A stretch of DNA of 64,000 bases from Phaeodactylum tricornutum CCAP 1055/1 (Eukaryota > Bacillariophyta > Bacillariophyceae > Surirellales > Neidiaceae): NCBI RefSeq assembly GCF_000150955.2, contig NC_011674.1, forward strand, positions 558,001-622,000, read 5' to 3'. Below are positions 32,165 to 41,348 of this stretch, one piece after another. Position 1 is the stretch's first letter. The number at the start of each line of letters is the position of its first letter. The notes beneath the pieces were generated by a model. The model was not told the origin of the DNA. It saw nothing but the letters and a program-made list of their open reading frames with translations, and made no database searches. A program made the translations under genes and the position numbers.

Positions 32165-32657
32165 CTAGGCATCCATAGATGTTGCCTTGAATTTCGTCAA
32201 ATTGTTCTTGATCGCCTGGACGGACTTTTCTCGATTGGCGCGATACTTCTGGAATAAGTCTCGCTGCGAACCGCTCCAAATTTCGACTGATTTGCCGTCA
32301 GCCTCAACCGACACGATCACACGAATGGGATAACGATCCGTGCGATTGGCAACAATCTGACTACCAGGGAAAATCTCCTTGACACAGTTTTCAGCCGTGC
32401 TATACTCCTGGTAGCCCCCATCTCAGTTGCGCGACTATAATGATGTAATTGCAAGAAAACATGAGATATTGCTACAGATCTGTCTGCACTTTATTCCAAC
32501 CGATACGATGCGTACGAAGCCATTCGTGCCCGGGCAATATTGGCCTCGGCTATCTTCGCGAACGCGAATACGCCGTCACGGCCTGCTTGAATCCAAATTC
32601 TTCGCTGAAAAGAGAGCAGTAGTCTCGGCAACTTACGTAGGTGATGATGAACTTCAT
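32165..32657 (-). CDS. Rdx/SelW-like small protein with in-frame TGA, candidate selenoprotein
   Basis: Exon 1 (32657-32637) encodes MKFIITY and ends at a GTAAGT donor. Exon 2 (32434-32165) follows an acceptor ending ATTATAG and is in phase, giving 96 residues. It contains one in-frame TGA as codon 11: YSRN-TGA-DGGYQEY. In SelW-type Rdx proteins the motif is Y-C-x-x-U/C followed by G-Y, so TGA sits at the Sec position and the usual Cys is Ser. The rest fits the fold: VKEIFPGSQIV, RYPIRVIVSVE, VEIWSGSQRDLFQKY. Without Sec, the only phase-consistent alternative is an acceptor at CAG (32410-32408), which would drop the whole redox loop and leave 87 residues. The intron is 202 nt. TGACAGTGA at 32749-32757 lies upstream. 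Confidence 0.5.
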
Positions 32658-33092
32658 AGTCGGCCTGGTCTTGGTTGGAGCGCTGATCGATGTGTCCTAG
32701 CGGTTTGATGCGTTCGCTTCAAGAGCTTGACTGTGATCGGATATTGACTGACAGTGAGACCGTCGCAAACCTGCTCATGTCAAATAAATCGAACCGTCTG
32801 GCCATTTTACGTTTTTCACATTTGACTCTGGACAGGCCAGGTGTCGCAGGGAAAAAGCGGAAGGAGGGAACAAAACCGACGAGTCATAGTCATCCTATGA
32901 ACTGTCTGGCAAATATAGAGCTGGCTTCAATGATGAATAACGGTGACTTTTCTATCTTATAGGAGACACATGGTACATCTTTTGGCTTCCGCACCACCGT
33001 AAGACCAATCACGCCCAACGCAGATTCGACAGGTTTTCCGCGATCTTTTCACAAGATTGGATAGAAATACAGTTCATCTTTCGAAAGACACC
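32658..33092. promoter_or_regulatory. Divergent region between Rdx-like and repeat-protein genes
   Basis: The 435 bp contain TTGACTGTGAT at 32727-32737 and TGACAGTGA at 32749-32757, 70-100 bp upstream of the Rdx-like ATG. I see nothing else. Confidence 0.35.
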
Positions 33093-34727
33093 ATGCAGGA
33101 GCAACCACTACCTTCGCCCATGTTTCATTTGAGTCCAGTTAAGCCGAAGGCAGCAATTTTGTCACTCCCTCCAGATTCGCCCGGAGTTAGCGTGATTCAG
33201 GACGGTAACTCCGATGGTAACCGCGTTTTTTCTGTCGTGATTCCAGATGGAGTGAGAGGTGGCGAGTACTTTCGCGTAACCATGGCAGGTGAGACGATGA
33301 AAGTTAAATGTCCGATGATGGTAGATCCTGGCGAGCGCGTTCGAGTTACGTTGCCACCCAAATCACCCCTATCTCCCACCGATATAAGTGTGATTGCGGC
33401 CCGTCATCCTGGGCCTTACTGGACCCACATTCCTTACCGTGCCAAACCGGGAGAGCGCTTTCAGCTGAGTGTATTTGGAGCCGTTGTAAATGTGAAAGTA
33501 CCACCAGGAGGACATGAGGGCATGAGAATCTGGTTTATGCTAGGAGAGAAGAAAGGCGAAGAAGATATGGCCGATGGCCACGCTCCATCTTTGGGCCAAA
33601 TTGATGTGCCTCCTCTCTGCGACAAAAGCGATTCTTCAAACGGTTTGGAAAGAAGAGATACTACAACGAACAGCGATACAATGAGAAAGGAAGACACCAT
33701 TAGGCCTTCTGAAAGCGAACTATCCCACACTGAAGAAGATGGCATTTCCGACGACGAAACGGAAGAACCATTCCGTCCTTCCTTGCGCCCATCTACGCTG
33801 CGAGGTATGTCCTTTGACGACGACGAAAAGACTCCTTCTACCTACTGTTCCGATCCCGATGCCCATCCGAACGGTGAAGAAAAAAACGTGTTCCACGATG
33901 CAGTGGAGGAAATCGGCAATCGTGTCCGCCGTGGTGGTCGCCGGGTCGCACTCCCAGAACCGCCACTCTACGAAGCCGAAGTTCTTTGTTTGCGGTACGT
34001 GGGCGGGGAAGGAGAACATCGTGAGTATGGTTGGGAAAAACCGGACTGGACAACCAAAGACTTACGGCCAACTGGTAGGAATGTCAAAGACGGCTCGACG
34101 CTGGCCAAACCTGTAACGTTGATTGCCAATGTTGTCGGTACGGAGCAGCATCTGTCGTGGGAGAGGCCCGCGTGGACGAAACAGACTCTCAAGGTGACCG
34201 AGAAAGGCCAAAGGGCTAAAAATGGCGAAACTCTCGCGGCTCCGGTGACGAACATTGCCCATGTTGCTGCGGAAACGGCTGACTACCAATTTCAAAAACC
34301 AGAATGGACCAGAAACGCCGGATTGCGAAGCACAGGAAAGTTCGAAAGGCTGCAAGAAGGGAAGGATATTGTTCGTCCAATTGGAGGTATCAAGCATATC
34401 GACAATGTGAACAAAGTTGATGTGGAGCTCCTTTCCTCTACATCCAGTCTGGTAGAGCTCCCACGTCATGAATCAGTTACGACTTCCTCGCATGTCCCGG
34501 AAATCGTAGTTCCTTTGGACCCAGCTGATGCGGACAAAAAATTGGAGTTGGAGGACTCTATCTCAGAGGTTTCTCAAGTCGATAAGGACACCGTCGAACC
34601 GGACGAAAGTGTGGAAGAATACGACGAAGATATCTTTTCCGAGGAAGAATACGAAGAATATGTTGTTGTGAGAGAAGAAGACGTGGAAGAAGATGTCGCA
34701 TTGGCTGAGATTCGAATCGCGACGTAA
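33093..34727 (+). CDS. Repeat protein with W-x-KP-x-WT repeats, unknown function
   Basis: I chose the ATG at 33093; the frame is open upstream but starts with TTG. The product is 544 residues. Two beta-rich modules lie at about 46-90 and 110-153, with shared pattern IP.G..GE.F.V...G....VK.P...PG. A charged middle follows. Three imperfect repeats lie at about 312-345, 355-390 and 398-436, with core EKPDWTTKDLRPTG, ERPAWTKQTLKVTE and QKPEWTRNAGLRSTG, each followed by a G....A.P[VI] segment. The last 90 residues are very acidic. I recall similar repeats from stramenopile proteins but cannot name a family. There is no signal peptide or TM segment. Confidence 0.75.
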   Translation: MQEQPLPSPMFHLSPVKPKAAILSLPPDSPGVSVIQDGNSDGNRVFSVVIPDGVRGGEYFRVTMAGETMKVKCPMMVDPGERVRVTLPPKSPLSPTDISVIAARHPGPYWTHIPYRAKPGERFQLSVFGAVVNVKVPPGGHEGMRIWFMLGEKKGEEDMADGHAPSLGQIDVPPLCDKSDSSNGLERRDTTTNSDTMRKEDTIRPSESELSHTEEDGISDDETEEPFRPSLRPSTLRGMSFDDDEKTPSTYCSDPDAHPNGEEKNVFHDAVEEIGNRVRRGGRRVALPEPPLYEAEVLCLRYVGGEGEHREYGWEKPDWTTKDLRPTGRNVKDGSTLAKPVTLIANVVGTEQHLSWERPAWTKQTLKVTEKGQRAKNGETLAAPVTNIAHVAAETADYQFQKPEWTRNAGLRSTGKFERLQEGKDIVRPIGGIKHIDNVNKVDVELLSSTSSLVELPRHESVTTSSHVPEIVVPLDPADADKKLELEDSISEVSQVDKDTVEPDESVEEYDEDIFSEEEYEEYVVVREEDVEEDVALAEIRIAT

Positions 34728-35245
34728 TCGTGATCAGAAGACGTAGGCAAACGACCCCTACGAACCACCACGTATCTGCCAACGTCTGAAGTATACATAG
34801 AATGCCAACGTTGCAACATCGTTTCGACTCGATTCTGTGACAACATGACGATACCATAGAAAGGGATCTTATCGCGACATAGCTTGTCTACACGACCTCG
34901 CTATGAAGGTAGTCGCGTGGGATGAAACTGTATTGTTCCCTTGTTTCCACGATTCAGACCTTTTAGCACAGCAAGCAAACATTGCTAGACCTTCTTAGTA
35001 GTATTCCTATAAAAACGTGTGTAGACAGAATGCTGAACGAATCATCGTTGGAACGCAGCTGGGCACAGGGGCGCATGCAACATCATTCCGTCTATCATAT
35101 AGTAGATCCGTTTCTTCTTTCACTTTCACGACACAGTCACGACACGTGTAGCTGGGATGCATCTTCAGTAGAGCCCAACCCACTTTAGAATACTTGCACG
35201 ATATCCATTGTACCGGTTCTTACTGCAGTTTTTGGACAAACAATC
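34728..35245. other. intergenic, 518 bp
   Basis: No gene or repeat is seen between two genes on the same strand. Confidence 0.4.
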
Positions 35246-37080
35246 ATGCCCGTGGTTCGTAGCAATCGAGCCGCCACTGTCGTGTTCTTGGCCCTCTGGA
35301 CAGCGCCTTCACGGGCCTTTACGGCCGTGCCCGCCACTCCTGTCGTGGGACTCTGCGGACACGGTAATGTTGCTCACAAGCCGTGTCACCACGCCGCAAT
35401 TCCCTCTCTACGAATGGTTTCGTACGAGGATTTACAGGAAAAGCTTCCTTCGAAAGCGGTGATTGACGTGGTGTCCATGAAGCCCGAGAAAGTCGTTGCT
35501 TCGGACGTGGCTACGGCAGCGGGGATCTCGCTCTCCCAGGCGCGCAAGGATTTGACCGCCTTGGCGTCCATCTCGCGTGGCGACATTTCAGTGGACAAGG
35601 ACGGAGAACTCATCTATTCCTTTCCGCGTGATTTGAATTCCGTACTGGCCAGCAATTCCGTCAAGTACCAAACTTTGCAGCTGGCGCGGAAAGTGTGGCC
35701 GGCTGTCTTTTGGGGCGTGCGCGTTTCCTTTGGTGTCACGTTGTTGGTGTCGCTGGTGGCCGTCTTTACTACCATCTTTTTCATCACTTCCAGTAGTTCC
35801 AATAACGATGATCGACGAAGAGATGACCGTGGCGGTGGTATGTCCTTTGGCATGGGAGGCATGTGGGGACCATCGCCATTGGATTTCTTCTTCTACCGTC
35901 CTTACGGGTCGTACGGATACTATGGTCAGCCGGAGCGTGATCCGGAAGAGATGGGCTTTTTCGAGTCGGTCTTTAGTTACATATTTGGTGATGGCGATCC
36001 CAACGCTGGTCTGGAAGAGAAGCGACTGGGTTTAGTGGCCAGCATGATTCGGGAAAACAAAGGAGCTGTGACCGCCGAGCAGTTGGCACCGTACTGTGAC
36101 GGCGCGCCGAACCCACAAGAACTCGCATCCAAGACGTACGTTGATGAAGTAAGTATAGCGATGTATGCGCAAGAGAGATATGCAGTCGTTTACCTATCGT
36201 CGCCTCTGTTCGAGTTTGGCTCATCCTATTGGCACCTGTCCAACAGAGCTTCGTGCTACCGATTGTTACCGCATTGAATGGTGAACCCCGCGTGACTGAA
36301 GATGGTTCGATTGTCTACACGTTCCCGGAGCTGCAAATGTCGGCGGCGACCGTCAAAGTGATACCCGCAGCATCCAAAGAAGGTATGATTCTACGTCGTG
36401 CCGGACTCCGTCCCGAAGCATCCACGGCAGATATCAAGCAGCTGTTAAATTACAACGGAATCGGAACTCGCGGTGCCCGGGATCGCCGAGACTTGGTGAA
36501 GCTTGTCGAAGAAGTCATGCCTCCCATGACGGAGGAGGAAGAGATGGAAATGATGGGACAGAATCCGGCGTTGTTGCAAGAACGGGAATGGAAGTTTAGT
36601 TTGGCACCCGAGATCAATCGATTCCTAGCCGGGGGGTTGGGGGTGGTGAATTTGGGAGGTGCGCTGTATCTGGGCAACTTGTTGGGACAATACGCGATGT
36701 ACGGCGTCAGACTACCTTCCTACTTTGGCATTGTGCAGGGCGCCTACCCTTTCCTGCTGGCCTACGCGATCTTGTTCAACGTCATTCCATTGGGACGCAA
36801 CTTTTGGATCAATCAGCAGAACAATCAGATCCGGCAACGGAATCTGATTCGCCGAAAATGGCGGACGGCATTGGAATCGTCGCTGCAGTCTGGTGAGATT
36901 GGACGCAAGATTGCGGCAGCTCGAAAAATGGGCACCGATTTGAAAAGGCTGGGTGCCGCCGAAGACGTGGTTTTCGATACCCGCAAGCCGATGGAAGAAA
37001 TCCAGCGGAATAGGGAAAACTCCGCGCTGGATGATTTCGACAGAAAGCTACGAGAAAGTGAAGGCAAGAGCTTTGAGTAA
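35246..37080 (+). CDS. Plastid membrane protein with two winged-helix-like repeats
   Basis: Exons 35246-36148 and 36247-37080 give 578 residues; the intron is 98 nt. The N-terminus is a signal peptide with SRAFTAVP, an ASAFAP-like plastid site. A winged-helix-like unit at about residues 60-130 (ASDVATAAGISLSQARKDLTAL, ending DGELIYSFP) is echoed by a second after the splice site (TEDGSIVYTFPEL). TM segments are at about 151-176 and, in the second half, around GGLGVVNLGGALYLGNLL and AYPFLLAYAILFNVIP. A Gly/Tyr/Phe-rich linker lies between. It resembles a plastid protein family shared by plants and cyanobacteria (possibly the Arabidopsis At5g03900 type); this link is from memory and uncertain. 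Biochemical function is unknown. Confidence 0.75.
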
Positions 37081-37208
37081 GACTGTAGTGTTGCGTTTTA
37101 AACGGCTTTCTAAGTATATTAGGTATGTATTGGCAAACGGACTGCCCTCTCAAAATGTAGTCTTCTCGAAGAAGGTAAAGTATAAAGATAGTACAACTGA
37201 CGTAGGCA

Positions 37209-38921
37209 TCAAGCGTGGTAGCGCAACTGTGTAACGAGTCCAAAGTGGTCGCTGGGTGCGGTGGGCGTCTCCTTGTACGTCTGCTTCCACGAGTTGTACT
37301 TTTGCCACGTCAAGTTCGGAATCGCCAATTTGCCAATCATGAGGGTTGAGATTATTTCCGTTGCCGCATCCTCCACCGCGTTGGTGTGCACCAGACAACG
37401 ATCGAAGCGACGCCGCAAATTACTTCCCAGCATTGGGTTCAGCTTACCATCGTAAGTATAACCCTTGTCTTTGGCGAGCTGAGAGGTCAACCAGGCATCC
37501 TTCCAATTCTGTGTGCTTGGCAGGTATCCCAACAATGGCTTGTCGAAGGGGGTTTTACGCTCGTCGTCCCAATTCATGTCTCCCGTCAAAATAACGGTTT
37601 GGACCGCACGGTGTCTTGCCATTTCTTTGTGACAGAATTCTTGCATTTGCTCCAACTGTAGATGCCGTTGTTCCGATCCCGTGTAGACTGGGTCGCGTTC
37701 AGTGGCTGGCATGTAGCTTTCCAGATGCGTTGTCGTGACGATGCATTGTGCTGCGGTGGTCGAATTCTCGGATCCCGGCAAACGTACCCGCACGAACAAG
37801 AATCCACGTTGCATCACTGTTCGGGAGAAGTCTTTCCAGCCGAAGTCGAGTACTACTGGACAGGGGCTCCCGTCGGCGGCGTCTTGTTGTTTGACCGCCA
37901 GGGCTACGCCGTAGGGCGCGTCTTCTTGATGAATGACGACGTAGCCGACTCGTTCGAGTGCGGGAAAGAGTGTACGGGCCAATCCTGGTGTGACTTCTTG
38001 CAGACCAATGAACCAGAGGGGGTTGTCGGGCGATTCGCAGCGCAGTAGTTCGTCGACCATGGCTTGCATCCGCGCAGCCCCATGGGGGTGTCCATTGTCT
38101 CGATCCAGACCGAACCAAATATTGTAGGTGGCTACGGAAAAGTGACGGGGCGTGGATGAACCCGTAGACGAGACTACTGCCGGAGCATTGGACGGACGAA
38201 TACTGGGGCTGTGTATCTTTGTCGGTGACGACAGATGTCCTAGCGAATCCGCGATCGCCAACTCAAGGGTGACGCCCCATTTGGCCTTTATTTTGGCGCA
38301 CTGCTGCTTCTCTGCGATAGCTCGTTTTTCCGCAGCAGATTTCTGGAAGGGGGATCGGACTTCAATGGCTTTGCCATGCTTGGATCCGGCTTTGGACGAA
38401 GCCGCTCCTTCCTCTGGTTCGGCAAAGAGAATAACGCGACGGACGTCGAGCGATTCGTTGTCAACGCTGTCGTCATCCACATTACCTTGATCGAAAGCCG
38501 CGGGTCGTTTCCGGTGCAGGTCTCCGGTGGAAGCGATCAACCACGGCGGGACATCGATCGCAGGCGCATCGGGGACCGCCGGGGAAACCGACATGCGCTG
38601 GCTTTTGCGGGGACGTGAGTCCGTCATCTTGTCACCGTTCCAACGCGGAGAAGACCAAGCGGAAACGCTAGACGAGGAACGACAGGATACCCAGACAAGA
38701 AAGGAGGAATTCCGGCAACGTCGTATCCAGCCACTCATGAACAGTGGAGGGAATAGTTGTGACGGTACGCAAGGTTGCACGAGCTCCTTGCTGGAAACTG
38801 CAGGGATACACGGGCAAGAAATTGGATTTTCAGATTTTCTCCCACATGTGACACAACGGCTCTTTATGTCGTGTTCTGTGTCGCACAGAATGGATCCATA
38901 GGAACAGTGACAATTCGCCAT
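37209..38921 (-). CDS. TDP2-like endonuclease/exonuclease/phosphatase family protein
   Basis: The 570-residue reading frame has a C-terminal EEP nuclease domain from about residue 258. Motifs are in order: TYNIWFG (metal-binding Asn), GLQEV (catalytic Glu, E309), TTHLES, GDMNWDD and SDHFGL, the same set as tyrosyl-DNA phosphodiesterase 2, which removes topoisomerase 2 adducts from 5' DNA ends. The start is unsure. The first 98 residues are Cys/Ser/Trp-rich and unlike the rest; M99 (ATG at 38627) begins a basic MTDSRPRKSQRM segment that looks like a better start with a nuclear signal. Other EEP phosphodiesterases remain possible. Confidence 0.78.
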   Translation of the reverse strand: MANCHCSYGSILCDTEHDIKSRCVTCGRKSENPISCPCIPAVSSKELVQPCVPSQLFPPLFMSGWIRRCRNSSFLVWVSCRSSSSVSAWSSPRWNGDKMTDSRPRKSQRMSVSPAVPDAPAIDVPPWLIASTGDLHRKRPAAFDQGNVDDDSVDNESLDVRRVILFAEPEEGAASSKAGSKHGKAIEVRSPFQKSAAEKRAIAEKQQCAKIKAKWGVTLELAIADSLGHLSSPTKIHSPSIRPSNAPAVVSSTGSSTPRHFSVATYNIWFGLDRDNGHPHGAARMQAMVDELLRCESPDNPLWFIGLQEVTPGLARTLFPALERVGYVVIHQEDAPYGVALAVKQQDAADGSPCPVVLDFGWKDFSRTVMQRGFLFVRVRLPGSENSTTAAQCIVTTTHLESYMPATERDPVYTGSEQRHLQLEQMQEFCHKEMARHRAVQTVILTGDMNWDDERKTPFDKPLLGYLPSTQNWKDAWLTSQLAKDKGYTYDGKLNPMLGSNLRRRFDRCLVHTNAVEDAATEIISTLMIGKLAIPNLTWQKYNSWKQTYKETPTAPSDHFGLVTQLRYHA

Positions 38922-39267
38922 TTGCGATTAGCAGGGGTGAGAATTGCGCTACCTTTGGGAAAATTCTCACTGATACAAAGTAATTTTTATTTTAGCGGGA
39001 AAAGCTTATAAATATGTTTACTTATACACAACCTCATATATATAGAATGGATCCATGGGAATACTCCATAACCCGCTTCCCTTTTGCCTCGATCGATTAG
39101 AAACCCGGATGATTTTTGGCTCGTTCTCTGGCCTGTCCTTGCTACGTTTCATCGCGTCTGCCGTCACACGCGGTGAAAACGCTCGCACCCCAACCCAACC
39201 TCACAAACTTGGGATGGGTCCCCGCAAGCAAGGGTAAATACTGCCAATAGTCGATCTCATCCCCAAA
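38922..39267. other. intergenic between divergent genes, 346 bp
   Basis: No gene is seen. It includes an AT-rich patch with TATATATA around 39037-39045. Confidence 0.4.
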
Positions 39268-40368
39268 ATGCTGCTCTCGCGGTTACGAATACTGCTGCTA
39301 CTGTTGTTATTGTTCATTAATGTGCTTGGGAAAAATCGCGTTGCGGCCTTTTGGTCCCTGTCGGTATGTCGCGTGGAGCTTCAGCATGTCACCTTGGTCC
39401 TCTCGGCGGCTCGCAAACCCAAACCACGCATGGCCGATAAACGTCGACAACGAGCGAAACAACAGTCACAACAACGGCAATCGCAACTACCCTTCTTGAC
39501 GGAAATACCGTCATCCCAACTTGATTTTCGAAAATCGTCACCACCACTGACGACAACTCCGTATGTACCGGCCAAAACGCCGGACTCTACCCGCGACAAT
39601 CCCGCGGCGCCGGCCGCTATGTCCAAGGCTCAAACACTCCTCGACGCGCAACGAAAGTCTATTGCCGTCTTGACAGCCGTCCGGACGAGTATTGAACAAA
39701 AGATGTCCTTGGAATTGGTGGAAGCCTCGTTGCACGAGCGAGGGTACTGGTACGTGGACAATTTTCTCGACGACCACGAGATTGTGCAGCAACTCCAGGA
39801 CGAGGGAGCGACACTGCTGGAAAACGGCATGACGCCGGACATGACCAATCTAGGGTCGGGAGAGTACACCGTCGCCTTGGCAGGGGGCGACGCCCAGTAC
39901 GTACTCGCGCCGCGATCCGTTGAATGGGTCGTCTCCGCCACCAAGCACGTTCCACTCCAACTACCGTCCTTGAATTTAGACAATACCAATTGTATGGGTG
40001 TGATGCGTACCTTTGACCGGAACGCCTATCAAGCATCTCGCACACTCCTGACCGACGGTGATGATCAGGCGGAAATCAAACCGCGACCATTTGGAACCGT
40101 GGCGACGAAAGAAGGGGATCAGCGAAAGATTACAATGCGCTATTACTTAGTTCCGGATGCCACCTGTTGGAACGCTTCCAGTGGCGGAGGATTAAGCTTT
40201 GAAGATAGCGAAACGATATATGCTGTTCGCAATCGTCTTGTACTTTGGAAGTCCGATTGCGTTGCGTATCGCCCAGAAGTCTGGAAAGGAAGTGAGGAAG
40301 AAGGTGAAAGCCTGGCTAGTTGTATCGAACTACATCTGATCTCCACTTCCAATGACGAAACTCGATAA
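39268..40368 (+). CDS. Degenerate 2OG-Fe(II)-oxygenase-like protein with plastid/ER presequence
   Basis: This 366-residue protein starts with a strong signal peptide (a run of Leu) followed by VAAFWS, which could be an ASAFAP-like site. A Gln/Arg-rich and Pro-rich linker follows. From about residue 157 the pattern follows prolyl-hydroxylase-type oxygenases: GYWYVDNFLDDHEIV, RKITMRYYLVPD, GGGLSFED and RNRLVLWKSD. The second iron-binding His expected after that last motif is not there (it reads CVAYRPEVW), and the H-x-D pair is not evident. The fold is supported; catalysis is doubtful. Confidence 0.65.
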   Translation: MLLSRLRILLLLLLLFINVLGKNRVAAFWSLSVCRVELQHVTLVLSAARKPKPRMADKRRQRAKQQSQQRQSQLPFLTEIPSSQLDFRKSSPPLTTTPYVPAKTPDSTRDNPAAPAAMSKAQTLLDAQRKSIAVLTAVRTSIEQKMSLELVEASLHERGYWYVDNFLDDHEIVQQLQDEGATLLENGMTPDMTNLGSGEYTVALAGGDAQYVLAPRSVEWVVSATKHVPLQLPSLNLDNTNCMGVMRTFDRNAYQASRTLLTDGDDQAEIKPRPFGTVATKEGDQRKITMRYYLVPDATCWNASSGGGLSFEDSETIYAVRNRLVLWKSDCVAYRPEVWKGSEEEGESLASCIELHLISTSNDETR

Positions 40369-41348
40369 CGCTACCGATGAGAGACATTTGATGCCAAAGA
40401 TTTGCTCGACGATTGCTTTTGGTGCACAGTGGTTGTTCTTGTATAAAGTACTATGAACTCGTGATCCGCGTTGCACGAAGGAGCCCTGAACGGCACGCTT
40501 TACAGTTTGTCGAATCTGCCGCATTTCTCCTTCGCCACCGTCGTGATCGTCGCCTCGCGCCCTCAATCATTAAATTGGTGAAAGAGCACGCTAAAGCTAG
40601 GCCCGGTGGTAGCCAGAGTTTTTGTCGTAGCTTCTTCCTGTCGAGCTGCACAAATTGACTAACTGTTAGAATGCTGGGGTTTCGTTTTATCCTGTGTACG
40701 TCACGCGTCCACTGGTTTTTCCTTGAATTGGCAGTTTCTATTCCTCTCTAGATTGATCGAAGCTTGACGGGTTGGGAGCAGCTCATCCATGCCAGCGCGA
40801 TACCTCTGCTTTGTCATACACAGAGCATACACCAAGCATTGGATTGTTTTCTAATTGCTAATTTTACTTAAGCGCCGTTTCGCGCTCAATCTAAGGTACT
40901 TATCAATTTTCAAATTTTGGCCGAAATAGCGGTTTTTTCATGTCGGAGAGGCCGAATTAGCGGTTTTCCTCTGATTTTTTGAAAACATATGTCATAATTT
41001 TAGGGATTATGTCAAACGGTCGATGTAGTTCTTAAATACTTTGTCGGAGACTTACGAAAGTGATATTTTATGGCAAATAACGATGTTCTAACTGAATGTC
41101 GAGTGTACCGACACCAACCAGCGATCCAACGACCAAACGAAGGTCCACGCAACGCCATGAGAAAACAGCCATGCATTGACAAAGTCGAAAGCGTGAGCGT
41201 TACATGTTGCTGTCTCTCTAAATCAGCTTCTCGTAGGACGGCACTATCCGTCGTGATATTGGCGTCTTGAAGCCCTTTCTTAGAGCGTGCTGCTGTCCAC
41301 CCCACGTACTCATAGTATCGCCACGAACTAGTCATAATAGTTTCTACC
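40369..41348. other. intergenic, 980 bp
   Basis: No convincing gene is seen. A pair of direct repeats lies at 40919-40970. Small reading frames on both strands, including one at 41012-41440 on the minus strand overlapping the next gene, show no family features. Confidence 0.45.
40919..40968. repeat. Short direct repeat pair
   Basis: GGCCGAAATAGCGGTTTT at 40919-40936 is repeated as GGCCGAATTAGCGGTTTT at 40950-40967, differing at one base. The unit spacing is 31 bp. Confidence 0.6.
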
